NCBI GenBank assembly: GCA_017651315.1
Contig: JAGCDE010000058.1
Coordinates: 31,716-95,715, forward strand
DNA: 64,000 nt
Reading direction: 5' to 3'
From: Bacteroidaceae bacterium
GTDB lineage: Bacteria; Bacteroidota; Bacteroidia; Bacteroidales; Bacteroidaceae
The notes under the pieces are model-generated. The model saw only the letters and a list, made by a program, of their open reading frames with translations, did no database searches and was not told the origin of the DNA. Of this stretch, positions 48,290 through 57,782 are shown piece after piece. The translations under genes were made by a program, and so were the position numbers. How positions within the stretch are numbered: the first letter of the stretch is position 1; every line of letters begins with the position of its first letter.

Positions 48290-48984
48290 TTCCTACTACT
48301 ATTAAATCTTTTTTCGGCAATCTCTTCCAACTGCTTTTCAGCATTAGTCCTTACTCTGAATTCTACACGGCGAGACAATTCTTTATTTTCTTCTCCATAG
48401 TTGGTAAGTATTGGGTGGCTAGAAGATAATCCGTTTGCCGTAACGAGTCCTTTAAGCCACATCACATCCTCGTCTGTCATCAAGCTAAAACAATACTGCA
48501 GTACAGAACGTGTTCTATCTTGCGATAGTTCCATATTTGAATAGTAACCACCATTGCTATTAGTGTGACCTTCTATTCGTATCTCTTCAATATTGTCTCT
48601 ATATTGTGGCCTATTTAGAACAGCTATATATCTTGGAAAGAAGTCGTCAAGTATTTCTTGAAATTTGGGCTTTAAGACATCCTTTCCTTCATCAAACAAC
48701 ATTGAAGGCTCTTGAAATCGAATGCAGAGTGTGGAATCTATAATAGCCCTCCACACAACAAGATCTTCTTTGAATTCCTCTTGTAAATCTATGTAAAGCT
48801 GGGTCTTGATTTCGTCATAGCGCTTTACTATCTCCTCATCTTGTTCAGCTTTCTCCTGGACTTGGAGGAGTGCACCCATCAAAAGGAGTATAAAAATGAA
48901 CAGCAAGCCTGCCATCAGGTCTCCTGTTGAAAGGGAAAAAACATTTTCCTCATCACCCTGGTTTACAGTCTTGGTTTTCTTCAT
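48286..48984 (-). CDS. zorB: ZorB-like MotB/OmpA-domain protein
   Basis: 232 residues. One transmembrane helix near the N-terminus (STGDLMAGLLFIFILLL) contains the membrane Asp typical of MotB and ZorB stators. It is followed by a periplasmic linker and a C-terminal OmpA-like peptidoglycan-binding domain (IEGHTNSNGG, then NKELSRRVEFRV). It forms the ion-driven motor with ZorA. It shares one base with the zorA stop (TAATG). Confidence 0.92.
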   Translation of the reverse strand: MKKTKTVNQGDEENVFSLSTGDLMAGLLFIFILLLMGALLQVQEKAEQDEEIVKRYDEIKTQLYIDLQEEFKEDLVVWRAIIDSTLCIRFQEPSMLFDEGKDVLKPKFQEILDDFFPRYIAVLNRPQYRDNIEEIRIEGHTNSNGGYYSNMELSQDRTRSVLQYCFSLMTDEDVMWLKGLVTANGLSSSHPILTNYGEENKELSRRVEFRVRTNAEKQLEEIAEKRFNSSRK

Positions 48985-50873
48985 TATCTCTTATGTGTTA
49001 GAATCTCATTAAGCATTTCAACTACATCATTCTGCTGTTGAATAGTGCTAGACAAAGCATCGGTAGTCTGGGTCAAATTGGTAGTATATTGATCAAGATA
49101 TTTTTGGGTTGTAGCCTGTACAGTTCGACTGTATTCTGTCAAACCATTCTGTAACTGGCTGAATATGCTTGTCAATCCCTGTTTTATGACATCAAACTTT
49201 TGAGCATACTCTTCTGACATTTGACCAGAGTTAACCAACAACTCTTCAACCTTTTCAATGCCTCTCTGACTGGATGTTTGTAATTGATTAATTCTTTCAG
49301 CGTATTCAAGTTGACCCTTATTGAAAGTTTCTGTAGCAGTCCTCATATCATTGCTGATGGTCCTCAGGTTACCGGTACTGAGTGTAATCTCACCTTGGGC
49401 TTGCCTAAATCCGTTCATCACATCAATAATGTAATCACTCATCTTTTCTAAGCGCGCCAACCCATCATTAAATGAATCGAGTAGTTTCTTTGTTTGGGAT
49501 GTTGTGTCTTCTTGCAATGCTATCAAATCAGCCTGTTTGTTGCTAACATCTTCAGTGATAGATTTCATTGAATCTTGAACAGATGTAGAAAGATTGGTGA
49601 TTGTGCTATTAAGGAATGTACCCATCTTATCCGTTGCCTCAGCAAGTTTGTCAACTATCTGATTGCTTTGTTCCTGCATCTGCTGCATCGTTGCAGAATT
49701 AGCATTAGCCGTATTGTTACTAATATCGGTAATGGCAGTTCTTACATCTTCAATCGTATTTTGAAGTGTATTAGAGATGAGTTCCATATTTCTTGGGAAT
49801 TCGCCAATAGATTGTGAAGCGGCACCAAGTTGCATGGCTAGCGCTTCCATTTGTGATGTAGCAGAGCCTGAAATATTGGATCTAAACTCCTCAATAATTG
49901 TAACCATACTCTTTTTCAACTCATCAACAACATTTTGCATCATACTTGATGCTGGTGATGATACGGTAGATGCCATCTGGTCAATATGTTCTATAACAGC
50001 CTTTGTAGTAGCATCAACGCTTTCCATAAGAGGTAATATCTTTGCCTGCATTTGTCGTGACAAAACTTCATCAAAACCGTTGTTTAGCTCCATGGCAAGG
50101 TCTGTGGAGAATGATTTGAGCGCTTTAGATTGCTCATAGCTTTCTTTTAGAATCTCCCTTACGGCATTTCCAATAGGTACATTTTCGCCTTCATCGTTGT
50201 TGTATGATAGTTTTGAGTTCAACTCAGTCTGTACAGCCTTTATCATTCTGTCAATTAGGGCCGACTGGTTTAAATCTTGTAACTCATTATCATCAATAAA
50301 ATAAATGGTATCAAGTTTTTCAGTGAAGCTATTTAAACATTTGTGTAGCTTATCTCTTTTAGCTTTATAGATAGCTGTAAAGATGAGTGAACAGAGCATT
50401 CCTAATAAAGATGTAGAGAATGCTGTACCCATACCTTCAAGGAGGTTTTGTATACTTTGTTGTATGTTGCTTGAATCTGAACTGTCAAATCCTATAATGC
50501 CTATGGTTAATCCAAGGAAGGTTCCCAATAAACCTAATCCTACCAATGTGCTCGAAGCCGAGTCAAGCTTAATAAGATTAAGGTTATAGGCGTTTGTGAC
50601 ATTTTCTGTATTAAAATAATATGACGCAGGCGTGTTCGTCTTTTTCCCGGTTTGTGTTATTGTTGTAATGTCACGTTTATATAAATTACCTAGCCCTTCC
50701 AGTTTTGTTTTATTGAATGCTCCAAGAATATCATCACTTTTAAGTGATTTGATGATAAGTTTCTTAGGTAAAGTGATCTTTCTAAGTGGTATCAAAAAAC
50801 GGATGAATACGAAGACAATAAAAGCTAAAAAAGAATATGTCAAAGTGGTTGAATAGGATAATATGGTTGCCAT
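48984..50873 (-). CDS. zorA: ZorA-like MotA/TolQ/ExbB protein with long coiled-coil tail
   Basis: 629 residues. Membrane helices near residues 10-30, 105-130 and 145-170 include LVGLGLLGTFLGLTIGI, the MotA/ExbB signature. The remaining C-terminal portion is a long Gln/Ser/Thr-rich coiled coil. In Zorya this tail projects into the cytoplasm and relays rotation of the ZorA-ZorB motor to the effectors. It is first in the operon, with a -7 element 44 bp upstream. Confidence 0.92.
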   Translation of the reverse strand: MATILSYSTTLTYSFLAFIVFVFIRFLIPLRKITLPKKLIIKSLKSDDILGAFNKTKLEGLGNLYKRDITTITQTGKKTNTPASYYFNTENVTNAYNLNLIKLDSASSTLVGLGLLGTFLGLTIGIIGFDSSDSSNIQQSIQNLLEGMGTAFSTSLLGMLCSLIFTAIYKAKRDKLHKCLNSFTEKLDTIYFIDDNELQDLNQSALIDRMIKAVQTELNSKLSYNNDEGENVPIGNAVREILKESYEQSKALKSFSTDLAMELNNGFDEVLSRQMQAKILPLMESVDATTKAVIEHIDQMASTVSSPASSMMQNVVDELKKSMVTIIEEFRSNISGSATSQMEALAMQLGAASQSIGEFPRNMELISNTLQNTIEDVRTAITDISNNTANANSATMQQMQEQSNQIVDKLAEATDKMGTFLNSTITNLSTSVQDSMKSITEDVSNKQADLIALQEDTTSQTKKLLDSFNDGLARLEKMSDYIIDVMNGFRQAQGEITLSTGNLRTISNDMRTATETFNKGQLEYAERINQLQTSSQRGIEKVEELLVNSGQMSEEYAQKFDVIKQGLTSIFSQLQNGLTEYSRTVQATTQKYLDQYTTNLTQTTDALSSTIQQQNDVVEMLNEILTHKR

Positions 50874-50916
50874 AATTGTTAAATGGTTAGGCCTTGTTGT
50901 TTTGTAATTAGTAATG

Positions 50917-50924
50917 CAAATATA
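50917..50924 (-). promoter_or_regulatory. -7 element of the Zorya operon promoter
   Basis: TATATTTG on the minus strand in the 198-bp gap between the GIY-YIG gene and zorA. A -33 at normal spacing is not obvious. The remainder of the gap holds nothing else recognisable. Confidence 0.45.
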
Positions 50925-51071
50925 AATAATAAAAGCAATAACATCCCTAATTAGTGGAGATTCCCGAACTTACAATGAGAGAGTTATTCATATTGATGCG
51001 TATCGTCTGTATACCCTTTACTTACCAGACAAGGACAATTTGTATCCAATCAAATGCTCATATTAACGGTC

Positions 51072-51701
51072 TTATTCCTCAAACGGATAAGTTTCGTCAT
51101 AAATGTCACTCAGTAGCTTTTCGTTGTAAAGCCAATGTGCACCAGGGGCAATATGTTTCGTATTATAGCCCTTCAGTTTAGCGGATAGGGCACTGATTGA
51201 GGTTTCCTCCTCTTGGAACAATACTCTACGTTCAGATAATATGGTAACATAAATTGACGGATCATCTTTCCAAACCAGCACGTCACCTTTATGTAACCCC
51301 ATCTCGAAAAAGTTGAGCATTGGACGCTTTGCCTGTGCTTTTGTGCTTGCGGCCTTATCCTCTTCTGTCAGGTCATTCTGAATCTCTTCGGTCACATCCT
51401 CAGTCACATCCTCATGATGGAATAACTCCAGAATAGCCTGTGCCTGCTCAACATTGATACGGAAAAACTCACGGTTTTGATTTATGCGTTGTGGGTCAAA
51501 GGCCTTGTGTAAGGCTTTCTCAATTTTGAGACAGTCACTTTTCTTGACCTTGCATGCAAACTTGCATTCAAATGGTACCGGAACTCCTGTCGTGTAGAGT
51601 TCCCTCATCCTTTTGTCAATATCTTCCTGCGTGGTCATTCCAATCTTTACCAGGCCAGGCATTACAGGGTTAGTAAGCAGGTAAACTATTCCGTATTCCA
51701 T
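51072..51701 (-). CDS. GIY-YIG (T5orf172-like) protein with C-terminal RAMA-like domain
   Basis: 209 residues. The N-terminal domain shows GIVYLLTN...VKIGMT (the GIY-YIG pair), then an Arg in the RMRELYTTG helix, and Glu in KIEKALHKAF, as in Mug113/T5orf172 nucleases. An acidic linker (about 100-125) precedes a C-terminal domain (HKGDVLVW to HWLYNEKLLSDIY) that resembles RAMA modified-DNA-reading domains; that part is tentative. It follows hsdR by 32 nt and is likely part of the restriction operon. Confidence 0.75.
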   Translation of the reverse strand: MEYGIVYLLTNPVMPGLVKIGMTTQEDIDKRMRELYTTGVPVPFECKFACKVKKSDCLKIEKALHKAFDPQRINQNREFFRINVEQAQAILELFHHEDVTEDVTEEIQNDLTEEDKAASTKAQAKRPMLNFFEMGLHKGDVLVWKDDPSIYVTILSERRVLFQEEETSISALSAKLKGYNTKHIAPGAHWLYNEKLLSDIYDETYPFEE

Positions 51702-51733
51702 ATTAAATGTTAGGTTAGTTATTGCAATAGTTA

Positions 51734-54700
51734 TTATTTATTCCCAGGTTCAGCCGCCATATGATAAACCGGCTCCATAATATATTCCTTCACCTCACCT
51801 CCGTTCTCGTAATCATTATACTCGTCCGGATTAACGTCAGCCCACTGCTCGCACTGGTGAATCACTGTCTCAAGTGCTGATTGCTCTTCTTCTGGTGGGT
51901 ACTTGTACTTCTTGAGCAGTCGCTTTACTTTGGAACGCATACCGGCACGTGCAGATTCTTTCTTTTGCCAATCAATGGTGCGGTTCTTGCGAAGCTCCTC
52001 TGTTAGTTCCTTTGTCAGGCTTACCAATTGCTCGTTGGAGTAGAAGTCTCTAACAGCTTGTGGGCGCGTTAATGCATCATAGAAAGCCTTCTCCTCAGCA
52101 TTCAATCCCAGACTATCAGCTACTTTCTCACTCTTAGCAATCTCCTGAGCAAGTTCAAGCAGCTCCTTAATTACCTCCTCATTGGTAAGCAATCCCTTCA
52201 GGTAGTTGGATAGAGCCATATTGATAAGGTCCGAGAACTTCTGCGCCTGTACCAGGTTGGTCCTCTCATACAGGTGTACACGCTCCTTTAGCAGGCGCTT
52301 CAACAGCTCAATGGCAATGTGCTTCTCCTTCATCTTGGATATCTCGTCCAGGAATGCAGGATCAAACAGTGAGAACTCCTCCTTGATGTCCGAGAACAGG
52401 TTTATCACGCCCTCGCTCTTGATGCTCTGCTTGAGCAGCTCACCAATGCGCTCGTTGATTTCCTTCTTTGATACCTTAGTCTTTATGTTCTTGAGTCTGC
52501 CTATAGATGTCCTTACGGTCTCAAAGAAAGCAGACTCATAACGCTGTTCCTCATTCAACAAGCTACGGCATAGGCTAACGGCATTCTTAAGGAGTAGGGC
52601 CTCTTTCAGGAATGACTCGCATTTCTCTTCCATAGCCGGAGCCAGCATATAGTTCACAGCACCCTTAATGATTTCGGCACGGTCAGCATCAGTACCGGTA
52701 CGGAACTTGGAGTATTCGAATCCATGGAACAAGTCTCTGCAAACCTCAATCTTCTCCTTGAACTTAACCAGAGCGGTATCCTTGATATTGGTATTGCCGT
52801 AGTTCTCCTGGTCTTGCTTGGTATAATCACGCATAGCCTCCTTCAGGGCCTTGGCAATACCTATATAATCAACCACCAGACCGCCTGCCTTGCCTGAGAA
52901 CACACGGTTTACACGGGCTATAGCCTGCATCAGGTTGTGTCCGGACATAGGCTTATACACATACATGGTGGCCAATGACGGCACATCAAATCCGGTAAGC
53001 CACATATCCACCACAATGGCAATCTTCATAGGATCATTGTCATCCTTGAACTTCTTGGCCAGCTCTTTCTTGTATTGCTTGTTGCCAATAATATCGTGCC
53101 ATTCTTCAGGATCATTGTTTGAGCCTGTAACAACCACCTTAACCTTCTCAGTCCAATCCGGACGTAGCTCAAGAATGCGCTTGTAGATTCGTATAGCAAT
53201 GGGGCGGGAGAATGCCACTATCATTGCCTTACCGGTAAGTTCATACTGGCGGTTCTCCTCGTAGTGCTTCAGTATGTCACACACCAGCGAGTCAATAGTT
53301 TCCGGAGCACCCAGAATCTCTTCCAGGTGTGACATCTCATGCATACTTGCATCAATCTGTTGTGTTGTAGCACCTTCTTCAGCCAGTTTCTCATATTCGG
53401 CATCAATCTGCTTGATTGTTGCCTCATCCAGCTTCAGGTTTACTACACGTGACTCATAGAAAACAGGGCAGGTGGCACCGTCCTTTACAGCTTGAGTCAT
53501 GTCATAGATGTCTATGTAGTCACCAAACACCTCCTGGGTGTCGCGGTCTTTCTGTGAGATAGGGGTCCCGGTAAATCCTATAAAAGAAGCATTGGGTAGG
53601 GAGTCATGAATGATTCTGGCCAAGCCCACGCTTATCTTACCTTGGGCGTTCACCTTCTCCTCAAAGCCATACTGTCCGCGGTGGGCCTCATCGGTCATCA
53701 CCACAATGTTACGGCGCTCTGACAGCGGACCGTCAGACTCCTCAAACTTCTGCATTGTGGTAAATATTATACCGTTAGCCTCGCGGCCCATCAGCAGCTC
53801 TCTCAGGTTCTCACGGCTTGCAGCCTGCACAGGCTTCTGCCGTAGGAATCTCTCACACTTTGAGAACTGTCCGTAAAGCTGGTCATCAAGGTCGTTGCGG
53901 TCAGTAATCACCACTATTGTGGGCTTATTAAGTACCGTCTGGATAAGATGCGCATAGAACACCATTGACAGCGATTTGCCGCTTCCCTGAGTGTGCCAGA
54001 ATACGCCAATCTTACCATCGCTGTTTGTCGCTCTTACAGTCCTGTCAATGGCTTTCTTTACGGCAAAATACTGATGGTATCCGGCCAGTATCTTGGCAGA
54101 TCCTGCCTCATCAATGCTAAAACAGGTAAAGTTCTTAACCAGATCCAGGAACCTGTCTCTCTTGAACATTCCCACAAAGAACGTATCATAGTCAATAAAG
54201 TCCTTCGTTTCCTCCAGTCCGTCCTTAGATTTCCATTCCATGTAACGGTCCTCCTTACTGGTAATAGTACCGGCCTTGGAGAGCGTCATATCACTCATCA
54301 CACAGAATACATTGTAAATGAAAAGTGATGGAATTTCCTGAATGTAGTTTCTAATCTGACGGTATGCGGCCGATGCATCGGTCTCCTCGCGTGACGGTGA
54401 TTTGAGTTCAATCAACACCAATGGCAGACCGTTCACAAATATCATTATATCAGCACGTTTCTCTGATTTCTCTACAAAAGTCCATTGGTTGATTGCCTGG
54501 AACGTATTGCGGTCCGGATGCTCGTAGTCTATCAGATAGACTATGTCGTGAATAGTATCTCCCTTCTCTATATAAGACACTTCAACACCGTTCTGCAGAT
54601 ACTCCATGAACTTTTCATTCTTCTGCGTCAAAGGGCCGGTATCAATATCGCGCAGCTTGCGCTTAGCCTCCCCAATAGCCTCTATAGGCTTAGTAGGGTT

Positions 54701-54844
54701 CACCATCCTTAGGCTATGGGTCAGCTGCACATCATAGTACGGAACCTTATAGTCACGCTCTATATCCGGACCATACAGATGCTCATACCCCAAATTCTCC
54801 AGTAGGGTAATCAGCGCATTCTCGTAGCTTTCCTCAGTAAACAT
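51734..54844 (-). CDS. hsdR: Type I restriction enzyme R subunit
   Basis: 1,036 residues. The N-terminal PD-(D/E)XK nuclease reads ADIMIFVNGLPLVLIELKSP (about residues 132-151). The SF2 translocase has TQGSGKSLSM (Walker A, about 285), TDEAHRGQYG (about 385), FTGTPI and ARVNRVF. A helical C-terminal region contacts the methylase core. It is separated by about 50 nt from the half-hsdS gene upstream and should be functional. Confidence 0.96.
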   Translation of the reverse strand: MFTEESYENALITLLENLGYEHLYGPDIERDYKVPYYDVQLTHSLRMVNPTKPIEAIGEAKRKLRDIDTGPLTQKNEKFMEYLQNGVEVSYIEKGDTIHDIVYLIDYEHPDRNTFQAINQWTFVEKSEKRADIMIFVNGLPLVLIELKSPSREETDASAAYRQIRNYIQEIPSLFIYNVFCVMSDMTLSKAGTITSKEDRYMEWKSKDGLEETKDFIDYDTFFVGMFKRDRFLDLVKNFTCFSIDEAGSAKILAGYHQYFAVKKAIDRTVRATNSDGKIGVFWHTQGSGKSLSMVFYAHLIQTVLNKPTIVVITDRNDLDDQLYGQFSKCERFLRQKPVQAASRENLRELLMGREANGIIFTTMQKFEESDGPLSERRNIVVMTDEAHRGQYGFEEKVNAQGKISVGLARIIHDSLPNASFIGFTGTPISQKDRDTQEVFGDYIDIYDMTQAVKDGATCPVFYESRVVNLKLDEATIKQIDAEYEKLAEEGATTQQIDASMHEMSHLEEILGAPETIDSLVCDILKHYEENRQYELTGKAMIVAFSRPIAIRIYKRILELRPDWTEKVKVVVTGSNNDPEEWHDIIGNKQYKKELAKKFKDDNDPMKIAIVVDMWLTGFDVPSLATMYVYKPMSGHNLMQAIARVNRVFSGKAGGLVVDYIGIAKALKEAMRDYTKQDQENYGNTNIKDTALVKFKEKIEVCRDLFHGFEYSKFRTGTDADRAEIIKGAVNYMLAPAMEEKCESFLKEALLLKNAVSLCRSLLNEEQRYESAFFETVRTSIGRLKNIKTKVSKKEINERIGELLKQSIKSEGVINLFSDIKEEFSLFDPAFLDEISKMKEKHIAIELLKRLLKERVHLYERTNLVQAQKFSDLINMALSNYLKGLLTNEEVIKELLELAQEIAKSEKVADSLGLNAEEKAFYDALTRPQAVRDFYSNEQLVSLTKELTEELRKNRTIDWQKKESARAGMRSKVKRLLKKYKYPPEEEQSALETVIHQCEQWADVNPDEYNDYENGGEVKEYIMEPVYHMAAEPGNK

Positions 54845-54897
54845 ATTCTATAGTAATTCTTTGTTTATCAGTTTAATGTCCTTATTCTAAATAACGT

Positions 54898-55452
54898 TCA
54901 CGCCACCAAATTATGATTTATGTGATTGTTGAACTCTATTTTTGATTGTATACTTTTTAAAACAGATACTATCCTTTTTTGCTCTCGTATAGAAGGAAGT
55001 GGTATTTCAATGTTTTCAATCATACCTTTGGTCAAGGCATTTCTCGTAGCACCACCTTGAGATAATGAAAGCAACTGTGATTTAATGAATTGAATATAAT
55101 ATAATAGATACTCATTCAGTACAAGTGAGCTGTTACCTCTTATGATGGCAACATGTTGATTCACCCTTGCAGGTAATATATCATCAGGAACCATACATGC
55201 CCTTGCAACAGAGTCTCCGGTTATGTTTAATAAGACATCATTTTTCTCAACAATAACATTATCCAACGCTGTGGCTTGCTCGTTGTTGATGTAGGCAAGC
55301 CCTGTATTAGAAAAAGAGAAATCCAATACATTTTGACTACGTATTAAAGTTGTCTCTCCTCCTAAATAAGCCTCTTTTCCACCTTTAGGAGTAGCTCCAC
55401 TCCCAATTTTGGAACAAATATCTTTCAACTTATATGTTGTAGCCATTTTCAT
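54898..55452 (-). CDS. hsdS: N-terminal half HsdS (single target-recognition domain)
   Basis: 184 residues: one target-recognition domain followed by the first central helix (PSIREQKRIVSVLKSIQSKI), ending NNHINHNLVA-stop. Full HsdS continues from NHNL into EEQAQALYKSWF, so this gene stops exactly at the 12-bp core site. Joined to the C-half at 59.0-59.7 kb, the frame would be restored. It may serve as a silent donor cassette; a half subunit that dimerises is also possible. Confidence 0.85.
   Translation of the reverse strand: MKMATTYKLKDICSKIGSGATPKGGKEAYLGGETTLIRSQNVLDFSFSNTGLAYINNEQATALDNVIVEKNDVLLNITGDSVARACMVPDDILPARVNQHVAIIRGNSSLVLNEYLLYYIQFIKSQLLSLSQGGATRNALTKGMIENIEIPLPSIREQKRIVSVLKSIQSKIEFNNHINHNLVA
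54908..54919. other. Recombination core site 3 (predicted right junction)
   Basis: AAATTATGATTT on the plus strand (AAATCATAATTT on the coding strand). The upstream coding arm (CAT) matches the site inside the complete hsdS; the downstream arm (GGTGGCGTGA) does not, as expected of an element-chromosome junction. Confidence 0.6.
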
Positions 55453-55462
55453 AAATGAGAAT

Positions 55463-56599
55463 TTACTTAATATTTTGCAATCTGAAGAATTCTTTCTGTT
55501 GCTCTATCTCACGACGTAATTCCTCCTTAGTCGGCAAGTAAGTTAGATACTTGGCTGCATATAGTTGCTTGTTTCCGTTCAATATAGAGTAGTGGGCCAC
55601 ATCTTCATCTGTATCTGCGCACAACAACAGTCCTATGGTGGGATTATGCCCTTGCGGAATCATCAACTCATCATACATTTTTACGTACATATCCATCTGT
55701 CCAATATCTTGATGGCATAGTTTTGTAGTCTTTAAATCAACAAGCACAAAACAACGAAGATTATAATTGTAAAACACAAGGTCAATATAATAATCTTCCT
55801 TCTCTGTATGAATGTGCTTCTGACGGTGTGCCAACGTAAATCCCTTTCCCAGCTCCATCAGAAATGGAATTAGGTGGTCTATAATGCTTTGTTCCAGATC
55901 ACTTTCTGTATAGCTTGTTTTGTTTCTGAAACCTAAAAACTCGGCCACTACAGGATTCTTAAGATATTCCAAGTTGTCTTGCAAAGGTGCAGTAAGCTTT
56001 TGCATCTCACTGTGTACTAATTCTTTATTTTGCGACTGGAGCAGACGGTGATAATACTGGCTGCTGACATTTCGCTGCAAAGTACGAGTACTCCACATTT
56101 CACGAGCGGCTTCTTGTTCATACCATTCACGGGCTTCCTTGCTGTTCTCTTGGAGCATGATGCGGTAGTGTGTCCATGAAAGACGGATTGGAGATTTTGC
56201 ACGCAGTGCGTTCACTATGTTTTCATTTTTTCCACTCACTGCGTGGAAAAAATCTTCATTTTCATTAATAGATTTTCCACTCACTGCGTGGAAAAAGTCT
56301 GGCCATGATTGATAAAACCCAATATAGTTGTAAAGATTAGTTTTTGTAAAACCCTCACCATATTTTTCTGACAGTTCCTTTGCTAAAGAGTTTACTATCA
56401 GCTCGCCATATTCAGCCCGCGTGTTGTTCAGCACTTCATGTCGGATGCGTAACCCCAGCAGCCAATTACGCTTTATCAGTACTTCGTTAACTGAACGATA
56501 GGCTGCAACTTGAGCTTGGTCAATAATTGTACATGCATCTTGAAACAGCGAGTTGTTCTTCTGTCCTATCTCTACTATTGTTTTTTTGATATCATCCAT
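55463..56599 (-). CDS. DUF1016/YhcG-type PD-(D/E)XK nuclease, copy B
   Basis: 378 residues. The N-terminal DUF1016 helical domain reads LLGLRIRHEV and ends near residue 100 (YNYIGFYQSWP). A linker holds a duplicated DFFHAVSGK. The C-terminal YhcG-like nuclease shows DYYIDLVFYN and VLVDLKTTK (D...DxK) near residues 270-295. Such proteins accompany type I systems in Bacteroidales, but their role is not settled. Divergent from its neighbour copy A. The start follows a TAAATTCTCATT junction. Confidence 0.88.
   Translation of the reverse strand: MDDIKKTIVEIGQKNNSLFQDACTIIDQAQVAAYRSVNEVLIKRNWLLGLRIRHEVLNNTRAEYGELIVNSLAKELSEKYGEGFTKTNLYNYIGFYQSWPDFFHAVSGKSINENEDFFHAVSGKNENIVNALRAKSPIRLSWTHYRIMLQENSKEAREWYEQEAAREMWSTRTLQRNVSSQYYHRLLQSQNKELVHSEMQKLTAPLQDNLEYLKNPVVAEFLGFRNKTSYTESDLEQSIIDHLIPFLMELGKGFTLAHRQKHIHTEKEDYYIDLVFYNYNLRCFVLVDLKTTKLCHQDIGQMDMYVKMYDELMIPQGHNPTIGLLLCADTDEDVAHYSILNGNKQLYAAKYLTYLPTKEELRREIEQQKEFFRLQNIK
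56225..56296. repeat. Duplicated palindrome within DUF1016 copy B
   Basis: TTTTCCAC-TCACTGC-GTGGAAAA occurs twice, 45 bp apart and in frame (cores 56228-56251 and 56273-56296). Each is a hairpin of 8-11 bp with a 7-nt loop. They encode the FFHAVSGK repeat between the N-terminal and nuclease domains. Confidence 0.85.
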
Positions 56600-56610
56600 A
56601 TAATGAGAAT

Positions 56611-57771
56611 TTACACGTTTGATTTCATTTCAATTTCTGCAATGGTGCGTTCAACAACTTCCTGTAACTGATAGGAAGCAATACCTAAAGGCTTCTGAAT
56701 ATCTTGCAATGACCATTCTACTATTGTCTTGTCTGTAGACTTGCAAATAAGAAGTCCTACGGATTGATTATCTCCTTCACCACGCAGTAGTTTGTCGGCA
56801 GCCGTTACATAGAAGTTGAGTTTACCTACAAATTCCGGAAGGAACTTAACAGCTTTCAGTTCAATAATAACATATCTGTGCTGAGGAATATGGTAGAATA
56901 CTAAGTCCGGAAAAAAAGTTTGTCCTCCGGGCGTCTGTAATTCCATTTGACGACCAACATAAGAGAACCCCTTGCCTAATTCCAAAAGGAACCGAGTAAT
57001 ATTATTAGCTAAGGCGTTTTCCAGGTCTCTTTCCTTCTTTACCTCATCTGCTGTAATGAAACTCAGATCATACTCATTCTTTAGTAATTCTTTTGCAGAT
57101 TTGCTTTGTGATACTGGTAATGCCTGATCAAAATTTGTGATAGCCGAACCTTTTGCCTCAAATAGGTGGGTATCTATGTTGTGTTCCAATAGTGAACGAC
57201 TCCAGCCTTCTGCTATTACTCTGTTTGTATAGAAGATTGCTTCATCAAGAGATTTACAATTTGAAATGATTTGTATATGATGCCCCCATGGTATAAGTCC
57301 AAAAATCTCTGGCATCTCCAATTGGCCAACAGGTTGTTGGCTTTTTATGGAGCTGTTTATGGATTGGTTAATTTGAGGCTTTTTCTCGGTAGTTCTAAAA
57401 AGGCCAACAGGTTGTTGGCTTTTTGTAAAATGCTCACAATAAAACGAATACCATTGTTTCATGTATTTTACATTCGTAAGAGAAAAGCCTTTAGCATCTG
57501 GAAATGCCTGATGCAAATCAAGAGCAAACTGTTTTACGACTCCAGCTCCCCATCGTTCTTCGGCACGCAATGCAACCAAGTCCCGACCAATACTCCAGTA
57601 GAACTCAAGCATAGCTGTGTTTACATGGACTGATGTTTTAAATTGGCATTGGTTGAATCTTGTTTTTACATCTTCCAGCCAAACCAAATAATCTTTGTCT
57701 GCAATCATTCTGTCACGATATACAAACGATGGCATCTCTTCAATCTTTTTTTTCATATGGCTATCTTTCAT
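56611..57771 (-). CDS. DUF1016/YhcG-type PD-(D/E)XK nuclease, copy A
   Basis: 386 residues. The N-terminal DUF1016 domain has AMLEFYWSIGRDLVALRAEERWG and NVKYMKQWYSFY. A linker at about residues 115-150 holds a duplicated KSQQPVG. The nuclease domain has FFPDLVFYHIP and VIIELKAVKF (D...ExK) and ends with family-typical LLICKSTDKTIVEWSL. Sequence is well diverged from copy B, so this is not a recent duplication. Confidence 0.88.
   Translation of the reverse strand: MKDSHMKKKIEEMPSFVYRDRMIADKDYLVWLEDVKTRFNQCQFKTSVHVNTAMLEFYWSIGRDLVALRAEERWGAGVVKQFALDLHQAFPDAKGFSLTNVKYMKQWYSFYCEHFTKSQQPVGLFRTTEKKPQINQSINSSIKSQQPVGQLEMPEIFGLIPWGHHIQIISNCKSLDEAIFYTNRVIAEGWSRSLLEHNIDTHLFEAKGSAITNFDQALPVSQSKSAKELLKNEYDLSFITADEVKKERDLENALANNITRFLLELGKGFSYVGRQMELQTPGGQTFFPDLVFYHIPQHRYVIIELKAVKFLPEFVGKLNFYVTAADKLLRGEGDNQSVGLLICKSTDKTIVEWSLQDIQKPLGIASYQLQEVVERTIAEIEMKSNV
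57324..57424. repeat. Duplicated palindrome within DUF1016 copy A
   Basis: GCCAAC-AGGTT-GTTGGC occurs at 57325-57341 and 57403-57419, 78 bp apart and in frame, with the flanking GG...TTTTT also conserved. They encode the KSQQPVG repeat at the same interdomain site as the palindromes of copy B, although the sequences are unrelated. Confidence 0.85.
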
Positions 57772-57782
57772 AGATATGAGAA

